The notes under the pieces are model-generated. The model made no database searches. It saw only the letters and a list, made by a program, of their open reading frames with translations, and was not told the origin of the DNA. A program made the translations under genes and the position numbers. A DNA stretch of 64,000 nucleotides from Rutpela maculata. Its lineage: Eukaryota; Arthropoda; Insecta; Coleoptera; Cerambycidae. Positions 56,141 through 64,000 of this stretch are shown here, one piece after another. The stretch is taken from positions 16,016,277-16,080,276 of the forward strand of contig OW386289.2 in the NCBI GenBank assembly GCA_936432065.2, given 5' to 3'. Position 1 is the stretch's first letter. Each line of letters starts with the position of its first letter.

Positions 56141-56870
56141 TCATAGAGCCTTCGGAATGTGCAGGTATCCTTCAGAACCAAAAACCCTGAGATGAGATAG
56201 ACAAGGTTTTTTGCCTATCCAGACTTCATAGGGAGTTGTCGTTGGATTATTGCTAGATGGCGTTCGATTGAGAATATACACTGCCGTGTTTAATGCCTCC
56301 GCCCACAGATTCAATGGCAAGTTTTTGGCATGGATCATTGTACGAGCACTTTCAACTATTGTCCTGTTTTCGCGCTCGGATTTACCATTTTGTTGTGGCG
56401 TATAAGGAGCCGTAGTTTCCAGTCGGATGCCTCGGGACGACAAGTATTGTTTCATAACACGATTACAATACTCAGTGCCATTATCGCATCGCATTACCTT
56501 CATGGGCTGACCAAACTTGTTGCTGACCATTTTCTCAAAGTCTTTGAATTTCTCGTACACGTCCGACTTATGCTTTATGAAATAGATGTGTCTAAACTCT
56601 GAAGCATCATCTTTGAAGATCACGTAAAACTTGGCACCTCCTAATGATTCTACTGACATTGGCCCACCTACATCTGTGTGAAAGAATTCACCAGGTTTCT
56701 TGCTCTCCGTTGCTTCCCTTGGTTTAAATGGAAGTCGATGTGATTTGCCTAACTGACACGGTTCACAGAAGAAATCAGTCTTATTTGAGAATTTGACACC
56801 TTGCACTACTCCTTTTTCAGTCATTTCACGTATTGTCCTTTTATTGACATGACCCATACGCTCATGCCAG
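56141..56870 (-). pseudogene. copia pol: integrase
   Basis: Immediately at the LINE boundary the frame reads WHERMGHVNKRTIREM, then CEPCQLGKSHRLPF. These are the HHCC zinc-binding elements of integrase. The core has the DDE acids in FHTDVGGPM, RCDNGTEYCN and PQQNGKSERENRT. It ends with a TGA near 56141; reading continues in the same frame into the reverse transcriptase. Apart from the terminal stop it is intact over about 240 codons. Confidence 0.9.
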
Positions 56871-57117
56871 GTTTATATATAAATCCTTTATTTAGCCAAA
56901 AAGACTAATACATCATGAATACACAGAAACATCATATAGATATAAAACAATATATATATAAAACAAATCATCAGACAGATAAATTTTATACGTCACACTA
57001 TAAAATTACACAATGAGCATCTAGAATAACAATAGTAGTACAGCAACCGATATCCCATCAAGATTAAGGCAGTTAATTCAGTTTTTAATTGGGAGGTTTG
57101 ACAAACTATACAAGCAG

Positions 57118-58652
57118 CTACTCATCCAACAAATACTTTTTAAGTCTACTTTTGAATATATTTAATGTGGGACTGTTACTAATACTAAGTGGCAGATTAT
57201 TATATTCACTTAATCCCTTATAGAATAAACTATTTTGGGTGGATTTTTTCCTGTATGTTTGCAAGTGAAAGTTTAGATTGTTTCTAGTATTATAACTATG
57301 AATATCTGTATTATAAACTAACTTATCCTGCAGATATTCGGGAGTTAAGTCATTTTTAATTTTATATATAAACACCATAGTGAAAAATGTTACATAATTT
57401 TTTACAGAAAGCCATCCTAGTGTATTTAACATAAATCTAATAGGTGTCAGTCTACAGCAACCTAAAATTATTCTCATACTTCTGTTTTGAAGCTTTTGAA
57501 GTCTACCCATTTCATTTTTATTTAAAAGGTATAGAATTGAAGAACAGTAATTAAAATGGGGCAATATGCATGTATTATATATTGTAAGTCTGGTCCAGTA
57601 GCTCAAAAAACCACTGCATCTGCTTAAGAAATTTATTTTGAATCCTATCGTCTTACATATATATTTAGTGTGATCTTTAAATGATAATTGGTTGTCAATA
57701 ATTACTCCCAGATATTTAATTTTTGTAACTCTCTCGATTTCATCTGTACCAATATGAATTACGTGTCTATTTATTAAATTTGCTCCTGTTCCAATAAGCA
57801 TCCACTTAGTTTTTTGTGAATTAACCTTGAGTAGATTAATACAGCAGTACCTGTTAACGTTTTCCAGTGTGTTATTTATTATTGTGAAACAATCACTACT
57901 ATTTACACTACTAACATAGATTAGGGTGTCATCAGCAAATAAATGTATTTTACAATTATCTATAACCTCCACTATGTCATTTATATACACCAAAAATAAT
58001 AGCGGCCCCAATATGCTGCCTTGCGGTATTCCAGTATTATTACTTATTTTAGAAGATGTTATATTATTTAATTTTAATTTCTGCCATCTATTATCCAAAT
58101 AGTCAGTCAACCATATTAATGCAATACCATCAATACCTATATTTTCTAATTTCATTAACAGCCTTGCCCTATCTATCGTCTCAAACGCACGTTGCAAGTC
58201 TAGAAATACTGCAAGGGTAACTTGATTTTTTTCCAGACTTAATTTCCATTCATGCAACACACATTGTACGGCTGTTTCACAACTGTGTTTGCTACGAAAA
58301 CCAGATTGGAAGCTTGTTAATACTTTATTTTTTTCCAAGAAAGCTACTAGTTGTTCACAGACTACTTTTTCAAGAATTTTCCCCATTGCATTTATCAGGT
58401 TAATTGGTCGCAGATCACTAGCTTTTATTGAATTTGGAATCTTTGGAACAGGTATAATGGTAGTAACCTTAATATCCATCGGTACTTTACCTTCCAAAAG
58501 TGACAAGTTTATCATATTTAACAAAGGAGTTGATAAATTCTCATAACAATTCTTAATTAATATTATGCTCACATCGTCAGGGCTGTTTTTGTTGGGCAAA
58601 GCAAAAATTAGACTTTTCAATTCATCAGCACTTAATAAAGAAAAGCTATGAA
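57118..58652 (-). pseudogene. LINE reverse transcriptase domain and C-terminus
   Basis: An uninterrupted frame of about 500 codons. It includes NKNSPDDVSIILIK and DLRPINLINAMGKILEKV, then FQSGFRSKHSCETAV, VFLDLQRAFETIDR, GIPQGSILGPLLFLVYIND and the catalytic HLFADDTLIYVS. The C-terminal region has ILPHFNYCSSI and HSYNTRNNLNF. The motif set fits the CR1/Jockey group of LINEs; the clade is not settled by eye. The preceding segment is in another frame (break near 58655), so the full protein is not made. Confidence 0.88.
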
Positions 58653-59862
58653 ACTTTTCATCACTATCCTGCTACTAAAAGGAAAATCTGGACCTATCGC
58701 AACAATTTTGTTCCTAATATTCTCTATACTTCTGACATAATACACATTTAATAAATTAGGGATTTCTGCTGTATCATTAATAATGTCATTACTGTCAAAT
58801 TCTACTTGCGAGATCATGTTATTTACAGCTTTATCGTTGGGGATAATTCTTTTTAATATCTTCCACATTTCGCGAGGATTTCACTTCTTATTCACATCAA
58901 TCTTTCTTTCATAGTACTTTCTTTTTTCATTTTTTATTACTTTGACCACATTGTTTCTAGCCTGTTTATAACGCCTCCAATTTTCATCATTTTTCAAATT
59001 TACAAAATCTTTATAACATTCATCCCTACATTGTGTGGCTTCTTTCACAACATCATTCCACCATTCCTGATAGTAACACTTGATCTTCAACTCTTTTTTT
59101 GGAGCTACCTCGTCATACACCCCTAATATTGTACCCAACAAACGTTGATATACAATGTCTACATCTTTTACTCTATAATCCCATGTCACCCCGGACAATT
59201 TATCATTAATTTTTTCATAATCAATGTTTCTACCCCTACTTACAAGTTGCTGTGACTTTCCCCTGCTATAATTATGTCGACCTAAAGTCAAAGTTATATT
59301 ATAATGTGAACCAATTCGAGGTTCTTTCACAACTTTAGCAGTCACCTCAGTATTTGTTAGTACCAAATCAATTAATGATCCTCCAGTATTATTTGGATGA
59401 GTAAACTCCCTTACAATGTTTTTAAAGCCAATGTCATTAACATAGTCTTTTAGTCTGATACTGTAAATACTAGTTTCATCAGACCAATTGATATTAAAGT
59501 CGCCTATAATAAAACTTTTAACATTCTGATCTACCATGTGTTGGTCACACCATGTTTCAAAAAAATCTAAAAATGCAGCAGTACTACCTGCCGGTGACCT
59601 ATAAAGACATGCAATATCAAATGTATTTTGTTGAAATTGAATTCGCAGAGATATTAACCAATACATCTTTTCCAGTGAATATGTTTTAACATTAAATACT
59701 TTGTAACAATTTTGACTATAAATTAAAGCACCGCCAGTGTGACGACTTGAGCTATCTATCCTATAAACATTATATCCTGGGATCATAATTTCACTCTGAC
59801 ATACATCTTCTGTCAGATGTGTTTCTGATAAACATATTACTGCAGGATTTTTATCAATGAAA
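58653..59862 (-). pseudogene. LINE endonuclease and linker, truncated, one stop
   Basis: From the junction the frame gives NPAVICLSETHLTED and HTGGALIYSQN. It continues with IACLYRSPAGSTAAF, FIIGDFNINWSDE and GGSLIDLVLTN. These are the apurinic endonuclease motifs of a LINE ORF2 lacking the first 40-60 residues. A TGA near 58881 interrupts the linker (NKK-stop-NPREMWKILKR). The frame then runs to a shift near 58655. It is dead by truncation, stop and frameshift. Confidence 0.85.
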
Positions 59863-60669
59863 GTCTGTTGATATTACATTGGCTTCACTGGACATTTGAG
59901 GAGTCCTAACCTTTAATAACAGTCTGTAGATATCATTCCCTTGTTTAACGCCTTGAGCAACGACTTGACCGTTGCGTTTAATCACAACACATTGTCCTTT
60001 GAAATGTACATCATAACCTTTGTTAGTGCATACACCGACCGAAAATAAATTCTTTCGCACTTTTGGAACGTACAACACATTTTCAATGCGAGCTTCTTGC
60101 CACTTATTGTCGATTAATTTATCGATTAAAATTGTGCCCGATCCTTTAACCTCACATTCGCTGTCATCTCCTAGGGAAATTGTCTCGCCTTGATTGGAAC
60201 AAAAATCATTAAACCAGTCCCGTCGGTAAGTAATGTGCCTAGATGCGCCACTATCGGTAATCCAGACTTCACTGGTGTCTAAGTTCATAATATGCGTCAC
60301 CTGCTCACTAGATGGCACCGAACTTCCAGCTTTGTCGCCATTACTGCTACTTGACGCTGTTGCAACGAACGCACAATTCCCAGAATCGTCTCTTTGTCTA
60401 CTCTGACTGCCATCATCTCTTCTGTCTCGTTTCTTTTTTCGACAATCTCTGGCGTAGTGTCCCTTTTTATTGCAGTAATAACAGTCGAAATTAAATTTCT
60501 TCTTTGATTGTGACTTATTTTCATTCCTCGTATCATTTTTTTCTTGTCTATTTCTACCAAGACTTATAGCTGCGAACGCGCTTGTTTCATCTTCTACTGT
60601 TAAGCGGCTTTCTTCTTTAATTAATCTTTCTTGTAAATTAATTAATGGTTTGTCTCGCTGGATCGACAC
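59863..60669 (-). pseudogene. copia gag C-terminus and protease
   Basis: The frame carries the CCHC zinc knuckle CYYCNKKGHYARDC (near 60460) and basic flanks. The aspartic protease motif follows, WITDSGASRHI (near 60245), with SLGDDSECEVKGSG and LYVPKVRKNLFSVG behind it. It runs into the LINE at about 59862, after VISTDFH. Its frame differs by one base from the upstream gag piece; the two overlap at 60638-60669, so there is one frameshift there. Confidence 0.88.
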
Positions 60670-61195
60670 TATCCCACGCCGTCCGTAAAGCGTTGTATTT
60701 TGAAGGGAGACTTCCGAGGATTTTTGACATCACGTGCACATCGGAAATATTCTCACCAATATCCGAAAGCTGCCTTGCCATATTTTGTAATTTAGCCACG
60801 TGCTGTACAACAGAATCGGTCGAATTCATTCTGTATTCGTGAAACTTCTGTGTCAGAAGAAATTTGTTTGTTGCTGTCTTTTGCTCATGAATGCTTGAAA
60901 GCTTCGTCCACATTTCAGCGGCCGTTTCACAGGTTAATAGGTATTCTATCTGTGAAGGTTCCATCATACTTGCTATAAGTGACATAGCTTTCGAGTTGTC
61001 CATTACACACTTATTTTCAGCCTTTACAGCATTGGCGTCGGTCTCAATAACAGGAGCCGCCGGTTTTGCTCTTGTACCCGTAACCAAATCGTAGATGTTG
61101 TATGAAATGAGAATATGCCTCATTTGAAATTTCCATGCTTGAAAATTTGTCCCATCGAATTTCGTAGTGTGTTTCACTGAAAATTCTTCTGCCAT
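60638..61195 (-). pseudogene. copia gag N-terminus
   Basis: Starts MAEEFSVKHTTKFDGTNF about 160 bp inside the 5' LTR, as expected for copia. It contains FDGTNFQAWKFQMRHIL, AAEMWTKLSSIHEQ and ILGSLPSKYNALRTAWDS, the usual gag motifs of this group. The frame stops at 60638 after a frameshift. Start chosen as the first ATG of the long frame. Confidence 0.88.
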
Positions 61196-61354
61196 TGTTC
61201 GACTTTTTGTCTCTTAACACTCACTACCGGAATCACAAAAATGGCTACCCTTCCGGCGCGACGACAAAGTACGAACTCCGAAATCAACTCGCCAAAGAAA
61301 AAAACTTTGCTTCCAGACAAATCCGTAATCTATAGGGTGACAGGGCCCATAACC

Positions 61355-61599
61355 TGGTGAAGAGGTATATGTCTGGGATGTATTTAAATACACTACACTG
61401 GTTGACTGTAACTACTTTATTGAAAGTATGAAAATATGAAACACGTGTGCTACGCACAAGGATACAAACAAAACTAAACTAACTCAGACTACTTACTATT
61501 CCAATATGTCTTCCACAACCGGAAAAACATGCAACGCCCTCTACTGGGCACGGTAAAACAAAGAGAGAGACAGCAAAACATAAAACTTATATCCTAACA
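61355..61599 (-). repeat. copia 5' LTR
   Basis: 245 bp, TG...CA ends. The primer-binding site GGTTATGGGCCC lies directly inside it (61343-61354 as the complement). Confidence 0.92.
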
Positions 61600-61900
61600 C
61601 CTATTTAGTTTGGGGTATATAAAAACTAAGAGATAACTTGATTAACAATGGTAAGTTGAGTGAAACTGTTAGTTATAATTTTGAAAAACAATTAAATATG
61701 AATATCAATCAATCAATTCTGAGGTTAGATAAATGAACGGCGTTTGATCTTGGTTTAAACCATAGAATTCCAGGGATCAATTATTTTACTACCGAACCTG
61801 GTTTAAACCGTTGATTTTCCTTTGTACAACAGACTTTTGACCGTAAACAGTGGCTCAACTCTGGTCAAGGTATTACCACTCTTTATACAATTGGCCCTTA

Positions 61901-62559
61901 AATACGTGCTGTACAGAGTGTGTTCACACTGTGTGTAGATATTGTCTTTTGAACTATATTTTTATAATAAAATGGACTGTATGCAAACTATTGTTAAAAA
62001 ATGAAGGTGAGCATGCACACCGCTAGTAGACATTTAATTTGAAAATTTTTGGCAGCTCTGTTGATTTTGGCTTAATAATTATTATTCTACTAATAAAATA
62101 AATCATATTTTAACGGAATTTTATCCTTTTAGTTGTTATAGTTTACAGGCTTCTATTGCCTAATAAAATCTACCACATATCAGATTATGGCATCTACATA
62201 ACATCTGATCTGTGAAATTCAGCTAAATGTGGTAACAATGGGATAACTCCAAAGTAAAAGGATTAAAGGGACGAGGTCATGAGCGCCATTACTAAGAGAT
62301 CAAATGAATTCCACTGGCTGTCCAATCTTGTTAGTTCTCTAATGGCTTAGCTGTTCATTCGATGTCCTCTGTTGACCGTGACTGTTTAAACCACTCGTGC
62401 TTGGCAAAGTCAGTCTCCATAGTCGATACCCATCTTCTCTATTCAACTTGTCAATTTTTCATAATTTATAGTAATTCTGTAATTATTCTTGAGTAACAGC
62501 GAATATTTTTTTCCAATATTTTGATGTTCGTTCTCCTAGTCAATTTTATGAAGTCTGAT
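61901..62559. other. Intronic sequence without recognised gene
   Basis: Possibly includes the 3' end of the Penelope remnant that follows. I see no coding frame. Confidence 0.35.
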
Positions 62560-63190
62560 GAACATGTTCTGCCGCCGCCGACTTATCTGTGTGCCCGAGT
62601 CTTGTCTTCCTTGATTCTGCACTGGATACTACGCCCTGTCTGTCCGATATAACCCTTACTACATGAGAACTCCAATTGGTAAACACTTTTGGCTAATAGT
62701 CTAGGGATGAGATTATTGTTTGAGGGAAGCACTTGTTAAATTTTTTTTACCGTTCGGAAACGTATGCCTATTTTATTCTTCAGTAAAGTCTTGTTCAACC
62801 TATCTGTGACTCCAGCCACCCAGGGAAGGCACGCATAAGTAGTAGGTCGTTCCACTTCTTCCGTAGTTCTTCTCTGGTTGTTGATAATTCTTTATGTATC
62901 CCTTTGTTCGTACCCACTTTTCTCTAGAGTTTGTTGGACATTCCTGGGTTCCTCTGGTTTGCTCTCGTCGTCACATATTGGCTCTGGAATAATGTTCTGA
63001 TTAACGACCTCTTCTGTTATGGATGATGGTGGGATGTAGCATGCAGATAACGATCAGTATGTGGTGCTCTCTGTAGACTCCATGGGACATCCTATCGTTG
63101 CTTAATAGTTTCATCGAAACATCTAAGAAAGGCAAAACTCCATCTTGTTAGATTTCCATAGTAAACTTAATATTTGGGTGTTGGTTATTA
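62560..63190 (-). pseudogene. Penelope-like element: RT C-terminus and GIY-YIG relic
   Basis: On the minus strand, across several frame breaks, the pieces are ordered as in Penelope-like elements. HPNIKFTMEI and LPFLDVSMK come near 63180-63120, then TDRYLHATSHHHP near 63045. LPWVAGVTDRLNKTLLKNK follows near 62845. The GIY-YIG-type endonuclease is next, VYQLEFSCSKGYIGQTGRSI, near 62685. These encode the thumb region of the reverse transcriptase and the nuclease. Stops and frameshifts are numerous, so it is a fossil. The main catalytic part of the reverse transcriptase is absent. Confidence 0.75.
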
Positions 63191-63196
63191 ATAAAA

Positions 63197-63300
63197 CTTA
63201 ACAAGGACCCCATCCCTAGACTACTAGCGGAGGGTGGTTACCAATTGGAATGCTCATGTGGTAAGAGCTATATTGGACAGTCAGAGCACTTTTCCCATAA
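63197..63300 (+). pseudogene. Second Penelope GIY-YIG fragment, opposite strand
   Basis: A plus-strand frame reads DPIPRLLAEGGYQLECSCG and KSYIGQSEH, the same region as in the minus-strand copy near 62685. The two fragments are inverted and adjacent, separated by only a few bases from the HPNIKF end of the other. Confidence 0.7.
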
Positions 63301-63772
63301 GACAAGTGCAGGGGGGTTCTTGTACAATATTATCATCAGGGGGGGGAGATAATGCTGTACTGAACAGGAGCAGAATAGAGTACACTTCTTTCAATATGTG
63401 ATGCTGAATTAAGCAAAATATAGTTGTATGATGGTCAGACCCAGCCCATGATTGAAATATTTTTAGAAATTCAGTAATATGTGCCTACAGTAATGACAGA
63501 AACGAATTTCTCCAAAATTCTTAAACCAGTGTTCCTCAAACAACAAAAGTATGTTTATCCAAACTTTAAATTTCCAATATAAAACATAAAATATCGATCT
63601 TAATTTAACTTCTTAAACTCGTTTAGTTGTTTAAACTGCTTTTATACAACTGGCTCTAAGACAATTATGTATACTTGTCAGTTTAAGCTGACAATTACAA
63701 AAAATATTTTATACCATGTCCTTACTACTTTTGTATTAAGTACACTCCAAAACATCTAATTTTTAAACTTAC
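63301..63772. other. Intronic sequence without recognised gene
   Basis: G-runs at 63310-63345 and AT-rich text. The phrase ACAACTGGCTCTAAGAC near 63643 resembles the end of the Harbinger-like MITE, so a fragment of that family may sit at 63600-63655. Confidence 0.35.
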
Positions 63773-64000
63773 CGCTTGCCAAATATTTAGCACATTATCA
63801 TTTCCACCACTCGCTAAATATTTTCCATCTGTTGACCATTTAAGACCACATACTTCTTGAGTATGCCCAGATATAGTGCTGACAACATGTTCACGTTGAC
63901 GGACATCATGGTGTATAATCTGACCACTACGACAACCACTTGATAAGATGTACGAGTTCCAGGATAATGAACCGACTCTTGCTGAATGCCCTTCCATAAT
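63773..64000 (-). CDS. fzy: fizzy/Cdc20, internal WD40 exon (partial at window edge)
   Basis: The frame enters from the right edge and reads MEGHSARVGSLSWNSYILSS, SGQIIHHDVRQ, HTQEVCGLKWSTDGKYLASG and NDNVLNIWQA. These are consecutive blades of the Cdc20 propeller. HTQEVCGLKW is diagnostic for the Cdc20/Cdh1 family. The exon ends GCG before the donor GTAAGT (63772 downward) and joins in frame to 51151. It is intact within the window. The upstream end and preceding exons are outside. The initial ATG shown is internal, not the start codon. Confidence 0.95.

Larger units (their letters stand above)
56871..59862 (-). mobile_element. 5'-truncated LINE (CR1/Jockey-like) nested in copia
   Basis: Inserted between the copia protease region and integrase, in the same orientation as copia. 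It begins inside the endonuclease domain and ends AAGGATTTATATATAAA at the WHER junction, with an AATAAA-type signal nearby. It consists of an endonuclease, a linker and a reverse transcriptase reading frame with one stop and one frameshift. A target duplication is not clear. Confidence 0.85.
53945..61599 (-). mobile_element. Complete but defective Ty1/copia retrotransposon with nested LINE
   Basis: Two 245-bp LTRs (53945-54189 and 61355-61599) are bordered by exact CCTAT duplications (53940-53944, 61600-61604). The element is on the minus strand. Inside the 5' LTR the minus strand reads GGTTATGGGCCC directly after the LTR end. This is complementary to the anticodon region of initiator tRNA-Met, as in Drosophila copia. 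A purine tract GGTGGGAG precedes the 3' LTR. Order: gag, protease, integrase, reverse transcriptase, RNase H. It is inactive through a frameshift in gag, the LINE insertion, two in-frame stops in pol and a frameshift near the end. Without the LINE it would be about 4.66 kb. Confidence 0.92.
53039..61897. mobile_element. Harbinger-like MITE, interrupted by copia
   Basis: The left end GGGCCAGTTGTATAAA and right end TTTATACAATTGGCCC are inverted, with TTA at 53036-53038 and 61898-61900. Both subterminal parts contain GGTTTAAACC/GTTCAAGG-like and TTGATC phrases. The copia element and the hAT relic lie between the ends, so the original MITE was at most about 1.2 kb. Confidence 0.6.
51152..63772 (-). 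other. fzy: fizzy intron (about 12.6 kb) packed with nested elements
   Basis: Donor GCG|GTAAGT at 63773/63772 and acceptor CTCCTAG|GTA at 51152/51151 join the two WD40 exons in frame (NIWQA|VNGSH). More than 60 percent of the intron is one nested copia insertion. MITEs, a hAT relic and Penelope remnants fill much of the remainder. Confidence 0.9.

Overview
This window looks like repeat-saturated nuclear DNA from an insect. The only host gene I recognise with confidence is fizzy/Cdc20 on the minus strand. Two of its exons are present: an internal WD40 exon at the right edge (63773-64000) and the terminal exon (50663-51151). They are separated by an intron of about 12.6 kb. The mobile-element content also fits an insect: a P-element/THAP9-like transposase, a copia element with an initiator-tRNA-Met half primer site, Penelope-like, RTE-like and CR1/Jockey-like LINE relics, hAT, Harbinger and mariner MITEs, and CCTAA pentamers like the insect telomere repeat. 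I cannot place the order.

Layout. 1-3050: a broken P-like transposase with one intron and two frameshifts. 3877-33371: three copies of a composite repeat unit of 5.0-5.7 kb, each bounded by (TA)n. Units 1 and 2 are in tandem. Unit 3 lies inverted after a central block of about 13 kb, so units 2 and 3 are the near-identical arms of a 24-kb inverted repeat. Each unit carries the same nested layers: an ACTTCCACATCCA-bounded repeat, remains of an insect repeat-borne nuclease-like gene, a CACTGG-ended element rich in TCAAGGTCA motifs, and inside that a hAT MITE with an exact 8-bp target duplication. The central block holds several foldback repeats, including one palindrome of about 2.25 kb.

33.5-50 kb: mostly decayed elements. 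These are an RTE-like LINE, a THAP exon, a tRNA-derived SINE head, a possible gypsy LTR, and a 445-bp inverted repeat pair flanking 5.6 kb. Inside that pair a minus-strand gene relic with CxxC and HxxC motifs is split by a LINE (itself split by a palindromic MITE) and by a Harbinger-like MITE. Several short MITEs with readable target duplications follow.

50.5-64 kb: fizzy, with its large intron filled by nested insertions. A Harbinger-like MITE and a hAT relic are interrupted by a complete but defective copia (53945-61599, 245-bp LTRs, CCTAT duplications). The copia is itself interrupted by a 5'-truncated LINE. Penelope GIY-YIG remnants lie next to the upstream exon.

Apart from fizzy I see no intact protein-coding gene. 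The rest reads as transposon fossils, and the interest lies in how the layers are arranged.
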